A stretch of DNA of 64,000 bases from an uncultured Acetatifactor sp. (lineage in GTDB: Bacteria > Bacillota > Clostridia > Lachnospirales > Lachnospiraceae). Positions 51,429-60,235 of the stretch are shown piece after piece (within the stretch, counting starts at the first letter, position 1; each line of letters begins with the position of its first letter). The stretch is from positions 43,833-107,832 of the forward strand of contig CAJUIA010000008.1 of NCBI GenBank assembly GCA_910586485.1, read 5' to 3'. The translations under genes and the position numbers were made by a program. The notes below the pieces were generated by a model, which did no database searches, was not told where the DNA came from, and saw nothing but the letters and a program-made list of their open reading frames with translations.

Positions 51429-52505
51429 GTGGAAAGAAGAAAGAATTTTCGGAAAAGAATAGCGGCTCTGTGTCTTGGACTGGCAGTGACCGGATTGACG
51501 GTCTTTGGACTGACTGCCTGCGGCGGAAGGGGTGCAAGAGTGGTATTTACCACTGATTTCGGCGAAGACGAGGTGTTCCGCATCGCAAATATAAACTGTA
51601 CCCAGGCGGAGATCATGGTATATTTGACAACCATGCAGAACCGCTATGAAAGCGTGTATGGCCCTGAAGTCTGGAATATAGTCAGGGGGGATATGACGCT
51701 GGAGGAAAACGTAAAAGAAACGGCGTTGGCCCGCATTGCCCAGATCAAGACCATGTGCCTGCTGGCAGAGCGGGAGGGCGTAGAGCTGGACGGGGAGGAC
51801 CTGCGACTTGTGGATCTGGCAGCGGGAGAGTATTTCCGTTCCTTAAACGAAACGGAGATTCAGCTGATGGAGGTGGAGGAAGAGACGATTTACCGGATGT
51901 ATGCGGAGTACGCCCTGGCTAACCGGGTATATGAGCATATCATTCAGGACATTAATCCGGAGATCAGCGATGATGAGGCCAGAACAATCACGGTACAGCA
52001 TATCCTTCTGCGAACCTGGACCACGGACGGCAGCGGGGCCAGGGTAGCTTACGGGCCGGACGTAAAGGAATCGGTTTATGAAAAGGCCTGTGAAATCAGA
52101 GAGCTGGCAGTGGACGGAGAGCATGATTTTCTGGAACTGGCGTCCAGATACAGCGATGATACCACCATCACCTATTCCTTTGGCAAGGGCGAGATGGAGT
52201 CAACGTTTGAAGAGACGGCATTTTCCCTGGAGACAGGGGAGGTCAGCGGGGTAATTGAGACGGAGAGCGGTTATCATATCATTAAATGTATGAATACCTT
52301 TGACAGGGAGCAGACGGAAGCCAGTAAGCTGGAGATTGTGGAGGAACGCCGCCGGGAGGTGTTCGGAGAAAAGTATGACGCATTTGTTGACACGCTGGTC
52401 CGTCAGTTGAACACGGAGCTTTGGGAAAAGATTACCCTGATCCATGACGGGGAAGTGACTACCTCCGGCTTTTTTGAAGTCTATGCCAGATATTTCCCGG
52501 AATGA
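51429..52505 (+). CDS. PrsA-like peptidyl-prolyl isomerase lipoprotein
   Basis: 358 residues from the GTG at 51429 (a TTG at 51399 is an alternative start). The lipobox GLTAC (Cys31) follows a basic N-region. A SurA-like N-terminal helical part (about 45-190) precedes a parvulin PpiC domain (about 195-300; VQHILLRTW, FLELASRYSDD, GKGEMESTFEETAFSLETGEVSGVI). A C-terminal helix follows. It is an extracytoplasmic foldase for secreted proteins, consistent with the many exported enzymes here. Confidence 0.88.
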   Translation: MERRKNFRKRIAALCLGLAVTGLTVFGLTACGGRGARVVFTTDFGEDEVFRIANINCTQAEIMVYLTTMQNRYESVYGPEVWNIVRGDMTLEENVKETALARIAQIKTMCLLAEREGVELDGEDLRLVDLAAGEYFRSLNETEIQLMEVEEETIYRMYAEYALANRVYEHIIQDINPEISDDEARTITVQHILLRTWTTDGSGARVAYGPDVKESVYEKACEIRELAVDGEHDFLELASRYSDDTTITYSFGKGEMESTFEETAFSLETGEVSGVIETESGYHIIKCMNTFDREQTEASKLEIVEERRREVFGEKYDAFVDTLVRQLNTELWEKITLIHDGEVTTSGFFEVYARYFPE

Positions 52506-52570
52506 AAGCTGATTTAGAAAAATTTTAGAAATGAGAAAAGCCTTATTTTATGCGGTTTTGAAGAACGTTA

Positions 52571-52597
52571 TTAGCACTCAATAGAAATGAGTGCTAA
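52571..52597. promoter_or_regulatory. CIRCE operator (HrcA binding site) upstream of htpG
   Basis: TTAGCACTC (52571-52579), exactly 9 nt, then GAGTGCTAA (52589-52597): a perfect CIRCE element. It puts htpG under HrcA heat-shock repression. htpG in the best-studied Bacillus is not a CIRCE gene. Confidence 0.95.
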
Positions 52598-52604
52598 TTT
52601 TTTG

Positions 52605-52633
52605 TTGACTTTTGACGGGGACGGATTTACACT
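52605..52633 (+). promoter_or_regulatory. Promoter of htpG
   Basis: TTGACT (52605-52610), 17-bp spacer, TACACT (52628-52633), starting 8 bp after the CIRCE element, about 68 bp before the start codon. Repression would then act by blocking upstream polymerase contacts. A promoter overlapping CIRCE itself is the alternative. Confidence 0.5.
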
Positions 52634-52700
52634 TTTCTTTAACGGGTGGCAAGCCTGTCACCGGAAAAAATAAGAAGATCATAGAAAGGAATGGGGTAAA

Positions 52701-54848
52701 ATGGCAGTGAAGAGCGGAAGCTTATCCATCAACAGTGAAAACATTTTTCCGATTATCAAGAAATGGCTGTATTCGGACCATGATATTTTTTACAGGGAGC
52801 TGATCTCCAACGGCTGTGATGCCGTGACAAAGCTGAAAAAGCTGGATGTGCTGGGAGAGTATACCCTGCCTGACGATTATAAAGCCAGGATCGACGTGGT
52901 GGCGGATGCGGAGAAAAAGACGCTGACCTTTAAGGATAACGGTCTTGGCATGACGGCGGAGGAAGTGGAAGAGTACATCAACCAGATCGCATTCTCCGGC
53001 GCTACGGATTTCATCGAGAAATACAAGGACAAGAGCAGCGCGGATCAGATCATCGGTCATTTCGGCTTAGGATTTTATTCCGCATTTATGGTGGCGGACG
53101 AAGTGCATATTGATACCTTGTCCTATCAGGAGGGCGCAAAGCCCGTACATTGGGAATGTGACGGCGGCACGGAGTTTTCCATGGATGAAGGGGACAAAAA
53201 AGAAGTAGGTACTACCATCACTCTGTTTTTGAATGAGGATTGTCTGGAGTTTTGCAATGAATATAAGGCCAGGGAGATTATCAAAAAATATTGCTCCTTT
53301 ATGCCTACGGAGATTTACCTGTCTAAGGCAGATACCAAGGAGACTCAGATTATTAAGGCCGACGAGCTGAAAGAGGGGGACGTGATCTTAGAAGAGATTC
53401 ATCCGGAGAAAAAAAAGGAAGAGTCCGAGGGTGCCGACAGTGCCGCCGCAGAGACGGAGGAAAAGCTGAAGATTAAAAAGCGTCCTGAGCTTTTAAACGA
53501 GACAATGCCCTTGTGGACAAAGCATCCTAACGACTGTACCAGGGAAGAGTATCTTGAGTTTTACCGTAAGGTGTTTCAGGATTACAAGGAGCCTTTGTTC
53601 TGGATTCACCTGAATATGGACTATCCGTTTAATTTAAAGGGTATTTTGTATTTCCCCAAGATTAATATGGAGTATGAGTCCATAGAGGGCACGATCAAGC
53701 TGTACAATAATCAGGTATTTATTGCAGATAACATCAAGGAGGTTATTCCTGAGTTCCTGCTGTTACTTAAGGGCGTGATTGACTGCCCTGACCTGCCCTT
53801 GAACGTATCCCGCAGCGCTCTGCAGAATGACGGCTTTGTAAAAAAGATCTCGGAATATATCTCCAAGAAGGTGGCGGATAAGCTGTCCGGCATGTGTAAG
53901 ACGGAGAAGGAGGAGTACGATAAATATTGGGACGACATCAGTCCCTTCATCAAATTTGGCTGCTTAAAGGATGACAAGTTCTGTGAGAAGATGAACGATT
54001 ATATCCTGTTTAAAAATCTGGACGGCAAGTATCTGACGCTGCCTGAATGTCTTGAAACCAAGCCCACCGACGGGGAAGAAGAGGACCAGGCCGGCAGTGC
54101 CGTGGATGAGAACGGTGAAAAGGTAGAAGCTGAGGTTGTAAGTAACGGCAGTGCCGTGGATGAGAACGGTGAAAATACAGAAGCCGAGGCTGCCGGGGAA
54201 GACGCAGAAGAGGAAAAGAAAGAGAAAATTATCTACTACGTCACGGACGAGCAGCAGCAGAGCCAGTATATCAATATGTTCAAGGCAGCAAAGATGGATG
54301 CCGTTATTCTGACGCACAATATTGATCAGCCCTTTATCTCTCAGTTAGAGTCCAAGAACGAAGGTGTTAAGTTCCAGCGGATTGATGCCGACGTGACGGA
54401 TGCCCTGAAGAGTAAGACCTCCAAGAAGGCACAGGAGGAATTTGAAGAGCAGGCCAAGGCCATTGCCGGGATTATGAAAAAGGCCCTGAAAAACGACAAG
54501 ATCACCATCAAAGTAGATAAGTTAAAAAATAAGAAGATTTCTTCCGTGATTACGCTGTCAGAGGAAACCAGGCGCATGCAGGACATGATGAAGATGTATT
54601 CCATGCCGGGCATGGACATGGGTGGATTTGGCGGCGAGGGCGAGACACTGATCTTAAACGCAGGTCATCCGCTTGTGCAGTATGTTACCGAGCATAAGGA
54701 CGGTGAAAACGTGGAGATGATCTGCGAACAGCTTTATGATCTGGCAAAGATTCAGCACGCGCCGCTGACTCCGGAGGCTATGACCAAATTTATTGCCAGA
54801 AGCAATGAAATTATGCTGCTGATGGCGAAGGGTGCAGATAAACACTGA
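52701..54848 (+). CDS. htpG: Hsp90-family chaperone HtpG
   Basis: 715 residues. The GHKL ATPase domain is clear: ELISNGCDAVTKL, DNGLGMT and GHFGLGFYSAFMVAD. The middle domain (PLFWIHLNMDYPFNLKG, LNVSRSALQND) and dimerisation domain follow. It carries an acidic insertion (about residues 455-515) containing two copies of GSAVDENGE, and a smaller acidic insertion near residue 240. It is about 80-90 residues longer than E. coli HtpG as a result. CIRCE upstream implies heat-shock control. Confidence 0.97.
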   Translation: MAVKSGSLSINSENIFPIIKKWLYSDHDIFYRELISNGCDAVTKLKKLDVLGEYTLPDDYKARIDVVADAEKKTLTFKDNGLGMTAEEVEEYINQIAFSGATDFIEKYKDKSSADQIIGHFGLGFYSAFMVADEVHIDTLSYQEGAKPVHWECDGGTEFSMDEGDKKEVGTTITLFLNEDCLEFCNEYKAREIIKKYCSFMPTEIYLSKADTKETQIIKADELKEGDVILEEIHPEKKKEESEGADSAAAETEEKLKIKKRPELLNETMPLWTKHPNDCTREEYLEFYRKVFQDYKEPLFWIHLNMDYPFNLKGILYFPKINMEYESIEGTIKLYNNQVFIADNIKEVIPEFLLLLKGVIDCPDLPLNVSRSALQNDGFVKKISEYISKKVADKLSGMCKTEKEEYDKYWDDISPFIKFGCLKDDKFCEKMNDYILFKNLDGKYLTLPECLETKPTDGEEEDQAGSAVDENGEKVEAEVVSNGSAVDENGENTEAEAAGEDAEEEKKEKIIYYVTDEQQQSQYINMFKAAKMDAVILTHNIDQPFISQLESKNEGVKFQRIDADVTDALKSKTSKKAQEEFEEQAKAIAGIMKKALKNDKITIKVDKLKNKKISSVITLSEETRRMQDMMKMYSMPGMDMGGFGGEGETLILNAGHPLVQYVTEHKDGENVEMICEQLYDLAKIQHAPLTPEAMTKFIARSNEIMLLMAKGADKH

Positions 54849-54882
54849 GAACGTGCCAGGCGCAAAATATGATAAGTTCGGG

Positions 54883-54920
54883 ACCCCGGTAAGAGGCGTC
54901 AGTCTCTTTCCGGGGTGTTT
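54883..54920 (+). terminator. Terminator after htpG
   Basis: ACCCCGGTAAGAG and CTCTTTCCGGGGT form a stem with an 8-nt loop, followed by GTTTT. Confidence 0.85.
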
Positions 54921-54952
54921 TCCACAGCATTTTACAGGAAAAGGAGGGGGAT

Positions 54953-56128
54953 ATGCAGTATAGAGAGGACAAATACAAAAGACAAATTTCTATTCTCGGA
55001 TACGGGTGTATGCGCTTTACCAGAAAAGGCGGCATAGATATAGACAAAGCGGAAAAGGAACTGATGGCAGCTATAGAGGGCGGTGTCAATTATCTGGATA
55101 CTGCCTATATTTATCCCGGAAGCGAAGCAGCGGTGGGTGAGATTTTAAAGAGAAACCACTGCCGAGATAAGGTATATATTGCTACCAAGCTTCCCCAGTA
55201 CCTGATTAAGTCGGAAGGCTCCATGGATAAGTATTTTACGGAGCAGCTGAGGCGCCTGCAGACGGAATATATTGACTATTATCTGATGCACATGCTGACG
55301 GACATTGCGGCCTGGGAGAAGCTGTGCAGGCTTGGGATCAAAGAGTGGCTTCAAAGAAAAAAGGACGAGGGAAGTATTCGAAATATCGGATTTTCCTTTC
55401 ATGGCAATGCGGAAATGTTTCTGCAGATCCTTGAGGCTTATGACTGGGATTTCTGCCAGATTCAGTATAATTATATGGATGAGCACAGCCAGGCGGGCAG
55501 GGAAGGATTAAAGGCTGCGGCGGCGAAGGGCATTCCCGTGATTATTATGGAGCCGCTGCGCGGCGGCAAGCTGGTGGACCTGCTGCCGGAGGAAGCGTGC
55601 AGAAGGATCAAAGAAAATCCAAGAGGCTGGTCGCCTGCAGAGTGGGCCTTTCGCTGGCTCTGGGATCAGCCGGAGGTTACCTGTGTGTTGTCCGGCATGA
55701 ATTCTCTTTCCATGGTAGAAGAAAATGTGCGCATTGCCTCCGAGGTCAGGACAGGGGAGCTTACCAGGGAAGACCTTGAGCTGATCGAAGGGGTAAAGAA
55801 GGAAATCAACGGCAGGGTGAAAGTAGGCTGTACGGCCTGCGGTTATTGTATGCCCTGTCCGAAGGGAATTGACATTCCCACTACCTTCCGCTGCTACAAC
55901 CGCATGTACACAGAGAATGCGAAAGCAGGAAGATTCGAATATATGCAGATTGTGGCCCTGCAGAAGAAGATGAGTGATGTGGGTAAATGTGTGGAGTGCG
56001 GAAAGTGTGAGAGTCACTGTCCGCAGCACCTGGAGATCAGGAGGGAACTGAAAGCGGCGGACAGGAAGCTGCAGCCATGGTATTTCCGAGCTGTGATTCG
56101 GCTGGTACGGCTGTTTAAATTTTGGTAA
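54953..56128 (+). CDS. Aldo/keto reductase with C-terminal iron-sulfur cluster domain
   Basis: 391 residues; GGAGGGG precedes the ATG. The TIM-barrel AKR domain (about 1-275) has the catalytic segment NYLDTAYIYPGSE (Asp/Tyr) and KVYIATKLP. The C-terminal part carries two four-Cys motifs, CTACGYCMPCPKGIDIP and CVECGKCESHCPQ, expected to bind 4Fe-4S clusters. This fusion is common in anaerobic Clostridia; substrates are unknown. Confidence 0.92.
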   Translation: MQYREDKYKRQISILGYGCMRFTRKGGIDIDKAEKELMAAIEGGVNYLDTAYIYPGSEAAVGEILKRNHCRDKVYIATKLPQYLIKSEGSMDKYFTEQLRRLQTEYIDYYLMHMLTDIAAWEKLCRLGIKEWLQRKKDEGSIRNIGFSFHGNAEMFLQILEAYDWDFCQIQYNYMDEHSQAGREGLKAAAAKGIPVIIMEPLRGGKLVDLLPEEACRRIKENPRGWSPAEWAFRWLWDQPEVTCVLSGMNSLSMVEENVRIASEVRTGELTREDLELIEGVKKEINGRVKVGCTACGYCMPCPKGIDIPTTFRCYNRMYTENAKAGRFEYMQIVALQKKMSDVGKCVECGKCESHCPQHLEIRRELKAADRKLQPWYFRAVIRLVRLFKFW

Positions 56129-56219
56129 ATTAGATAAAATACTACCCTTTTCCTGAAAAAAGTTGTATAATTTATCTTATGAGATCCGACAGTGATCCGA
56201 GGGAAGAGGGGATGGTGTT

Positions 56220-57965
56220 ATGGCAAAAGAAATGAAAAGGGGCAGCATCGGTGCGAAGGTTTTTGGTACATTGCTGCTCATAGTGCTTATTGTTGTGTTT
56301 ACGATCGTGTGTGACATCGGAGCGCTGGGAACCATCGGGGATTATAACGAGGTGATCGGAGATGCCTGTCTTGGCATGGAGCGGGTTAATGGTCAGCTGG
56401 GGGCGTCCACTCAGAAAATGCAGATGTACACGGCGTTGATCCATTATGAACAGATGGGGGATACGGCGGATGTTTACCGCTCCATCCTGAAAACGGCTAA
56501 TGATCAGGTACGGGAATACGGTGCAGAGCTGCACAGGCTTTCGGAAAGTACGGGAGACGAAACGCTGATTGCAGTGGCAAACACTTACCTGCTTTCGGTA
56601 TCCGACCTGTCTGACTGTGCCGGGCGTCTGATCAAGGCAGTAGAGGCTTTTGACAGGGAAACCTTTACCATGGAGGCTACAACGCTGTCCGGCTATGTCA
56701 ATGACATGATGCAGAAGGAAGAGGAATTCGGCGCTGCGCTGAATACATACTGCCAATATATCATGAGCAGGTCTGCAGTGAGAATTTCGGGAACGAGAAC
56801 CTTTGACATAATTATGTGCAGCATTATTGCAGTGGCAGCGGCAGCAGGGCTGTTTGTGGTGGCAAAGACTGTTTCCGGGCCGGCAAGGAAATCCAGGAAT
56901 CAGGTGGATGATATTGTCAGGAAGATTGAAAACGATCAGGGCGATCTGACGGAGCGAATTACCGTTTCTTCCAATGATGAAATCGGTCAGATGGCAGTGG
57001 GAGTCAATAACTTTATAGAGCAGCTGCAGATCATTATGCGTAAGCTGAAGACAGAATCGGAAAATCTTAAGAATTCTGCGCTGGCGGTGAACAATGAGGT
57101 GAGTACCTCCAATGATAATGCCGGCAGTGTGTCCGCGGCCATGGAAGAAATGTCGGCAAGCATGGAAGAGATTTCCGCCACCCTGGGGCAGATTGCTTCT
57201 GGAAGTGATGCGGTCATGACGCAGATCGAACAGATGAACAGCCATGTACAGGACGGGGTCCGGCTGGTGCGGGATATTACAAACCGTGCGGATGAAATGC
57301 ACCATGATACGCTGGAGAGCAAGGAAGAGACCGCAGGCAACGTGGAAAGTATCCGCAGGGATTTAAGTACTGCTTTGGCGGCCAGCCGCAGCGTGGAAAA
57401 GATCAATGAACTGACACAGGATATTCTGGGAATTTCCAGCCAGACCAACCTGTTGTCCTTAAATGCGTCCATTGAGGCCGCAAGGGCGGGAGACGCAGGC
57501 AGAGGCTTTGCGGTGGTGGCCGACGAGATCCGGGGCCTGGCGGACAGCAGCGCCGCCACGGCCAGCAATATTCAAAGCATCAGCGCTACAGTCACGGAGG
57601 CAGTGGAGAGGCTTGCGAAGAATGCGGAAGCTATGTTGAAATTTGTGGACGAAAGGGTTATGCGGGACTATGATACTTTTGTGGAGGTGGTAGATCAGTA
57701 CCAGCAGGATGCAGACAGCGTACATGATATTTTGAACGAGTTCGCGGGCAATGCAGGGGAGATCGCAGAGACGATGAAGGCCATGAATACGGGTATCAGC
57801 GATATTTCCATTGCCGTTGACGAAAGCGCCAAGGGCGTGACCAGCGTGGCAGATAATGCGGTCCGTCTTGTGGAAGCCATAAATCAGATTCAAACGGAGT
57901 CCGAAAACAGCAAGAACATCTCCCAGATGCTGTCCGATGAGGTGGAGAGGTTTAAAAAGGTATAA
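56220..57965 (+). CDS. Methyl-accepting chemotaxis protein
   Basis: 581 residues. TM1 (about 12-33) and TM2 (about 195-217) flank a four-helix-bundle-like sensor domain. A HAMP domain (about 218-275) and the signalling domain follow. The hairpin tip sequence NLLSLNASIEAARAGDAGRG, then FAVVADEIRGLADSS, is conserved. No flagellar genes are in the window; the ligand is unknown. A TATAAT lies at 56166-56171 without a good -35. Confidence 0.94.
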   Translation: MAKEMKRGSIGAKVFGTLLLIVLIVVFTIVCDIGALGTIGDYNEVIGDACLGMERVNGQLGASTQKMQMYTALIHYEQMGDTADVYRSILKTANDQVREYGAELHRLSESTGDETLIAVANTYLLSVSDLSDCAGRLIKAVEAFDRETFTMEATTLSGYVNDMMQKEEEFGAALNTYCQYIMSRSAVRISGTRTFDIIMCSIIAVAAAAGLFVVAKTVSGPARKSRNQVDDIVRKIENDQGDLTERITVSSNDEIGQMAVGVNNFIEQLQIIMRKLKTESENLKNSALAVNNEVSTSNDNAGSVSAAMEEMSASMEEISATLGQIASGSDAVMTQIEQMNSHVQDGVRLVRDITNRADEMHHDTLESKEETAGNVESIRRDLSTALAASRSVEKINELTQDILGISSQTNLLSLNASIEAARAGDAGRGFAVVADEIRGLADSSAATASNIQSISATVTEAVERLAKNAEAMLKFVDERVMRDYDTFVEVVDQYQQDADSVHDILNEFAGNAGEIAETMKAMNTGISDISIAVDESAKGVTSVADNAVRLVEAINQIQTESENSKNISQMLSDEVERFKKV

Positions 57966-57980
57966 AGATCCGTATTTGTT

Positions 57981-60065
57981 TTATTCATTCAACATAAGCT
58001 GCACCCGGCTCTGGATGTTTCGGGCTGCTTCTTCTGCAGTGTAGTCTCCTGCAAAATAAGCGTCTGCCTCTTCCAGAGCCAGGTCGATGATCGTATCCTG
58101 CAGCAGGTCCGCCGTGACCTTTCCGCTTAAGAGCATGTCCGCAAGCTGCCCGATTTCGTCCTCTGTGGCAGGAGCGGCATAGATGCCGTTTATGTATGCG
58201 TCGGATTGATTCCATTGCGCATACCAGCAGGATGCTCTGACCGCCCATGCGGATTTGAAGCCGGTCATTTTCCGCTGGTAATCTTCCGTGTAAAGCGTCC
58301 TTATGAATTCCCAGGCGCCTTCTTTATTTTCGCTCAGGGCATAGATGCCGCAGGCATCCACGGTGTTGTTAATCAGAAGAAGCTGGTCTTCCGCAGTGGG
58401 ATAGCCGTAGAGCGCCGCCGTTTCTCCATAGCAGATATGTGTATTCAGATAGGAAACGGAATCGTTTACGGAAAGCTGTACCATCAGCGCTTCAGCTGCG
58501 TCCGCAGCGTTGTATTTCAACAGATTCTTTTTCCGGTATTCCATGCAAAATTCTAACAGACTGATAAATTCCGGCGTATCGAAGTACGCCTTTTTCTCGT
58601 CATAGCGGATGAATTCGTTTTGTCTTCCACGCAGAAGGGGCGCCAGGAGGCTGCCTGCAGAGCCGTTCCGATTGGCTGGCAGCGATTGAGCGGCTTGTGC
58701 GGCAGCCTCTGTAAAAGTCTGGTAGTTCCAGCCCTCCGTTTCCGAAACATATTCCGGATTGAGGGCAAACCCCCACAGGGTAAAATGAGGCACTGCCATG
58801 CAGAGCCTGCCGTCTATTCGGTACAGCTCATGTATCGTTTGGAGCAGATCGTCGCAGAAATCTTTTGCAAGCAGCCAGGGGCCCAGATCCTCCAGATACC
58901 CTTTTTCTGCGTAGGCTGTGTAATTGTCCACACAATAGGAGCTTAAGTCCAGAATATCCGGCCCCTTGCCGGAGGTCACCGCCGTCTGCATCTGCAGTCT
59001 TTGATCGCTGATGGTTTCACCCGTATATTCCTTCACTGTAATGTAATAATCCGGATTGCTTTTGTTGAAGGAGGTGATGCGCTCCCGCATGGCTTCGCTT
59101 AAGGAGACCGTACCGTAGACCAGTACGGTTCGGTCCCCTTCCGGTCCGTTTTGTGCAGCCAGTTCTTCCCAGATGCCTTCGGTGTCACCGTCCTGTTCTA
59201 CGAGGTATAAGGCTCCTTCCTCCGGCAGCCACAGTCCCCCCAGAAGCCCGGTAGAAACGCCTGCTTCCATGCTGTTAAAATGGGAGGCAATCTCGCCGGT
59301 GTCGTTATTGATAAACAGGATTTTGTTATCCACTGCCAGTACCAGAGTGTTGTTATCCTCCGTTCTGATTGTTTCAAGGTGGGTTGTGGGCAGCGGGATT
59401 GTCCATCTTTCTTCCGCTTTCCTGTCTTCGGGCAGAGAGTACAGTGTGATGTTACCGCCGGATTTTACAAGAGCTTCCACTATGCCCGGTTTCTTTTCCT
59501 GTAGAAACGCTGTCTCTCCTTTTAGATGATAGACCGTTCTTTCCTTGCTGCCCGGCGAATATTTCAGAATTTCATCTTCATCTGCAAAATACGCGTTTTC
59601 TGACCTGTCTACGAAGAATACGGTGGGCTGCACCTGCCTGGGTGCTTCCTCCGTGGGAATGGAAAGAAGAGTTTCCCATTGGTGCCCCCTGGGAAATTTT
59701 CGTACCTGCACCGTTTCACCGCAGGCAACGGCAGCATATAAGCAATCCTCCACAGCAGAGATGCCTGTTATCATTTCCTGTTCTTCCTGCTGCCATTTCA
59801 GGCTTTGTACAGTTTTGGCAGCGATGGCCTGCTCGTATATGCCCCCTTGGTTCATAGTTAATACCCACACGCAGCTGTTTCCGGCAGCAGCCTGGACAGG
59901 TCGTTCTTCTGTTTTTGAAAAGATCATTTTATCCGTTGTTTTTATCCCAAAGAAGACTTCCTTCCCAAAGGAAAGCTCCTGCTTTTGTTTTCCGCAGGCA
60001 GTAAGAAAAAGCGTTATCAAAAGGATACCTGAAAGGATGACAATTTTCAATTTTGCTTTTTTCAT
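57981..60065 (-). CDS. Large solute-binding lipoprotein with N-terminal propeller-like region
   Basis: 694 residues; ATG behind GGAGGATCCGT. The lipobox FLTAC (Cys24) anchors it outside the cell. The C-terminal roughly 380 residues (about 315-694) are a family 1 extracellular solute-binding domain (FNKSNPDYYITVKEYTG, GKGPDILDLSSY, WEFIRTLYTEDYQ). The N-terminal roughly 290 residues contain repeated W/Y-containing strands (VWVLTMNQGGIY, CLYAAVACGETV, NTLVLAVDNKILFINNDTG) like a beta-propeller. No ABC permease is adjacent, so it may serve a distant permease or act as a sensor. Confidence 0.88.
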   Translation of the reverse strand: MKKAKLKIVILSGILLITLFLTACGKQKQELSFGKEVFFGIKTTDKMIFSKTEERPVQAAAGNSCVWVLTMNQGGIYEQAIAAKTVQSLKWQQEEQEMITGISAVEDCLYAAVACGETVQVRKFPRGHQWETLLSIPTEEAPRQVQPTVFFVDRSENAYFADEDEILKYSPGSKERTVYHLKGETAFLQEKKPGIVEALVKSGGNITLYSLPEDRKAEERWTIPLPTTHLETIRTEDNNTLVLAVDNKILFINNDTGEIASHFNSMEAGVSTGLLGGLWLPEEGALYLVEQDGDTEGIWEELAAQNGPEGDRTVLVYGTVSLSEAMRERITSFNKSNPDYYITVKEYTGETISDQRLQMQTAVTSGKGPDILDLSSYCVDNYTAYAEKGYLEDLGPWLLAKDFCDDLLQTIHELYRIDGRLCMAVPHFTLWGFALNPEYVSETEGWNYQTFTEAAAQAAQSLPANRNGSAGSLLAPLLRGRQNEFIRYDEKKAYFDTPEFISLLEFCMEYRKKNLLKYNAADAAEALMVQLSVNDSVSYLNTHICYGETAALYGYPTAEDQLLLINNTVDACGIYALSENKEGAWEFIRTLYTEDYQRKMTGFKSAWAVRASCWYAQWNQSDAYINGIYAAPATEDEIGQLADMLLSGKVTADLLQDTIIDLALEEADAYFAGDYTAEEAARNIQSRVQLMLNE

Positions 60066-60157
60066 ACGGATCCTCCATGTCAAAGCAGTTTACTGCCATG
60101 GAAAAGTAAGGCTGTTCAATGCAGGCAGTTTCTTTGAAAATATAAGTGACAAATATG

Positions 60158-60186
60158 ATTATACTGTATAAGAGTGAAATGAACAA
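60158..60186 (-). promoter_or_regulatory. Promoter of the solute-binding lipoprotein gene
   Basis: On the minus strand TTGTTC (60181-60186), 17-bp spacer, TATAAT (60158-60163). Its -35 abuts the terminator of the upstream SpoIID-like gene. Confidence 0.6.
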
Positions 60187-60224
60187 GGGCCTGCACCTTT
60201 ATTACAAGGATGCAGGCCCTTTTG
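60185..60224 (-). terminator. Terminator of the SpoIID-like gene
   Basis: AAGGGCCTGCA (60185-60195) pairs with TGCAGGCCCTT (60211-60221), with an inner CCTT/AAGG stem. It lies directly after the stop of the minus-strand SpoIID-like gene. The T-run is better on the plus strand (CCCTTTTG). Confidence 0.75.
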
Positions 60225-60235
60225 CGGCTTCGGTC

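Noticed and set aside
52571..52597. The inverted repeat before htpG as a terminator of the foldase gene
   Set aside because: It matches CIRCE base for base, including the 9-nt spacing; the T-run after it is coincidental, although some termination cannot be excluded.
56172..57305. A 377-codon minus-strand frame opposite the chemotaxis gene, and a similar one at 46045-47175 opposite the beta-CASP gene
   Set aside because: Both are His/Arg/Cys-rich shadows without RBS or family, opposite unambiguous genes.
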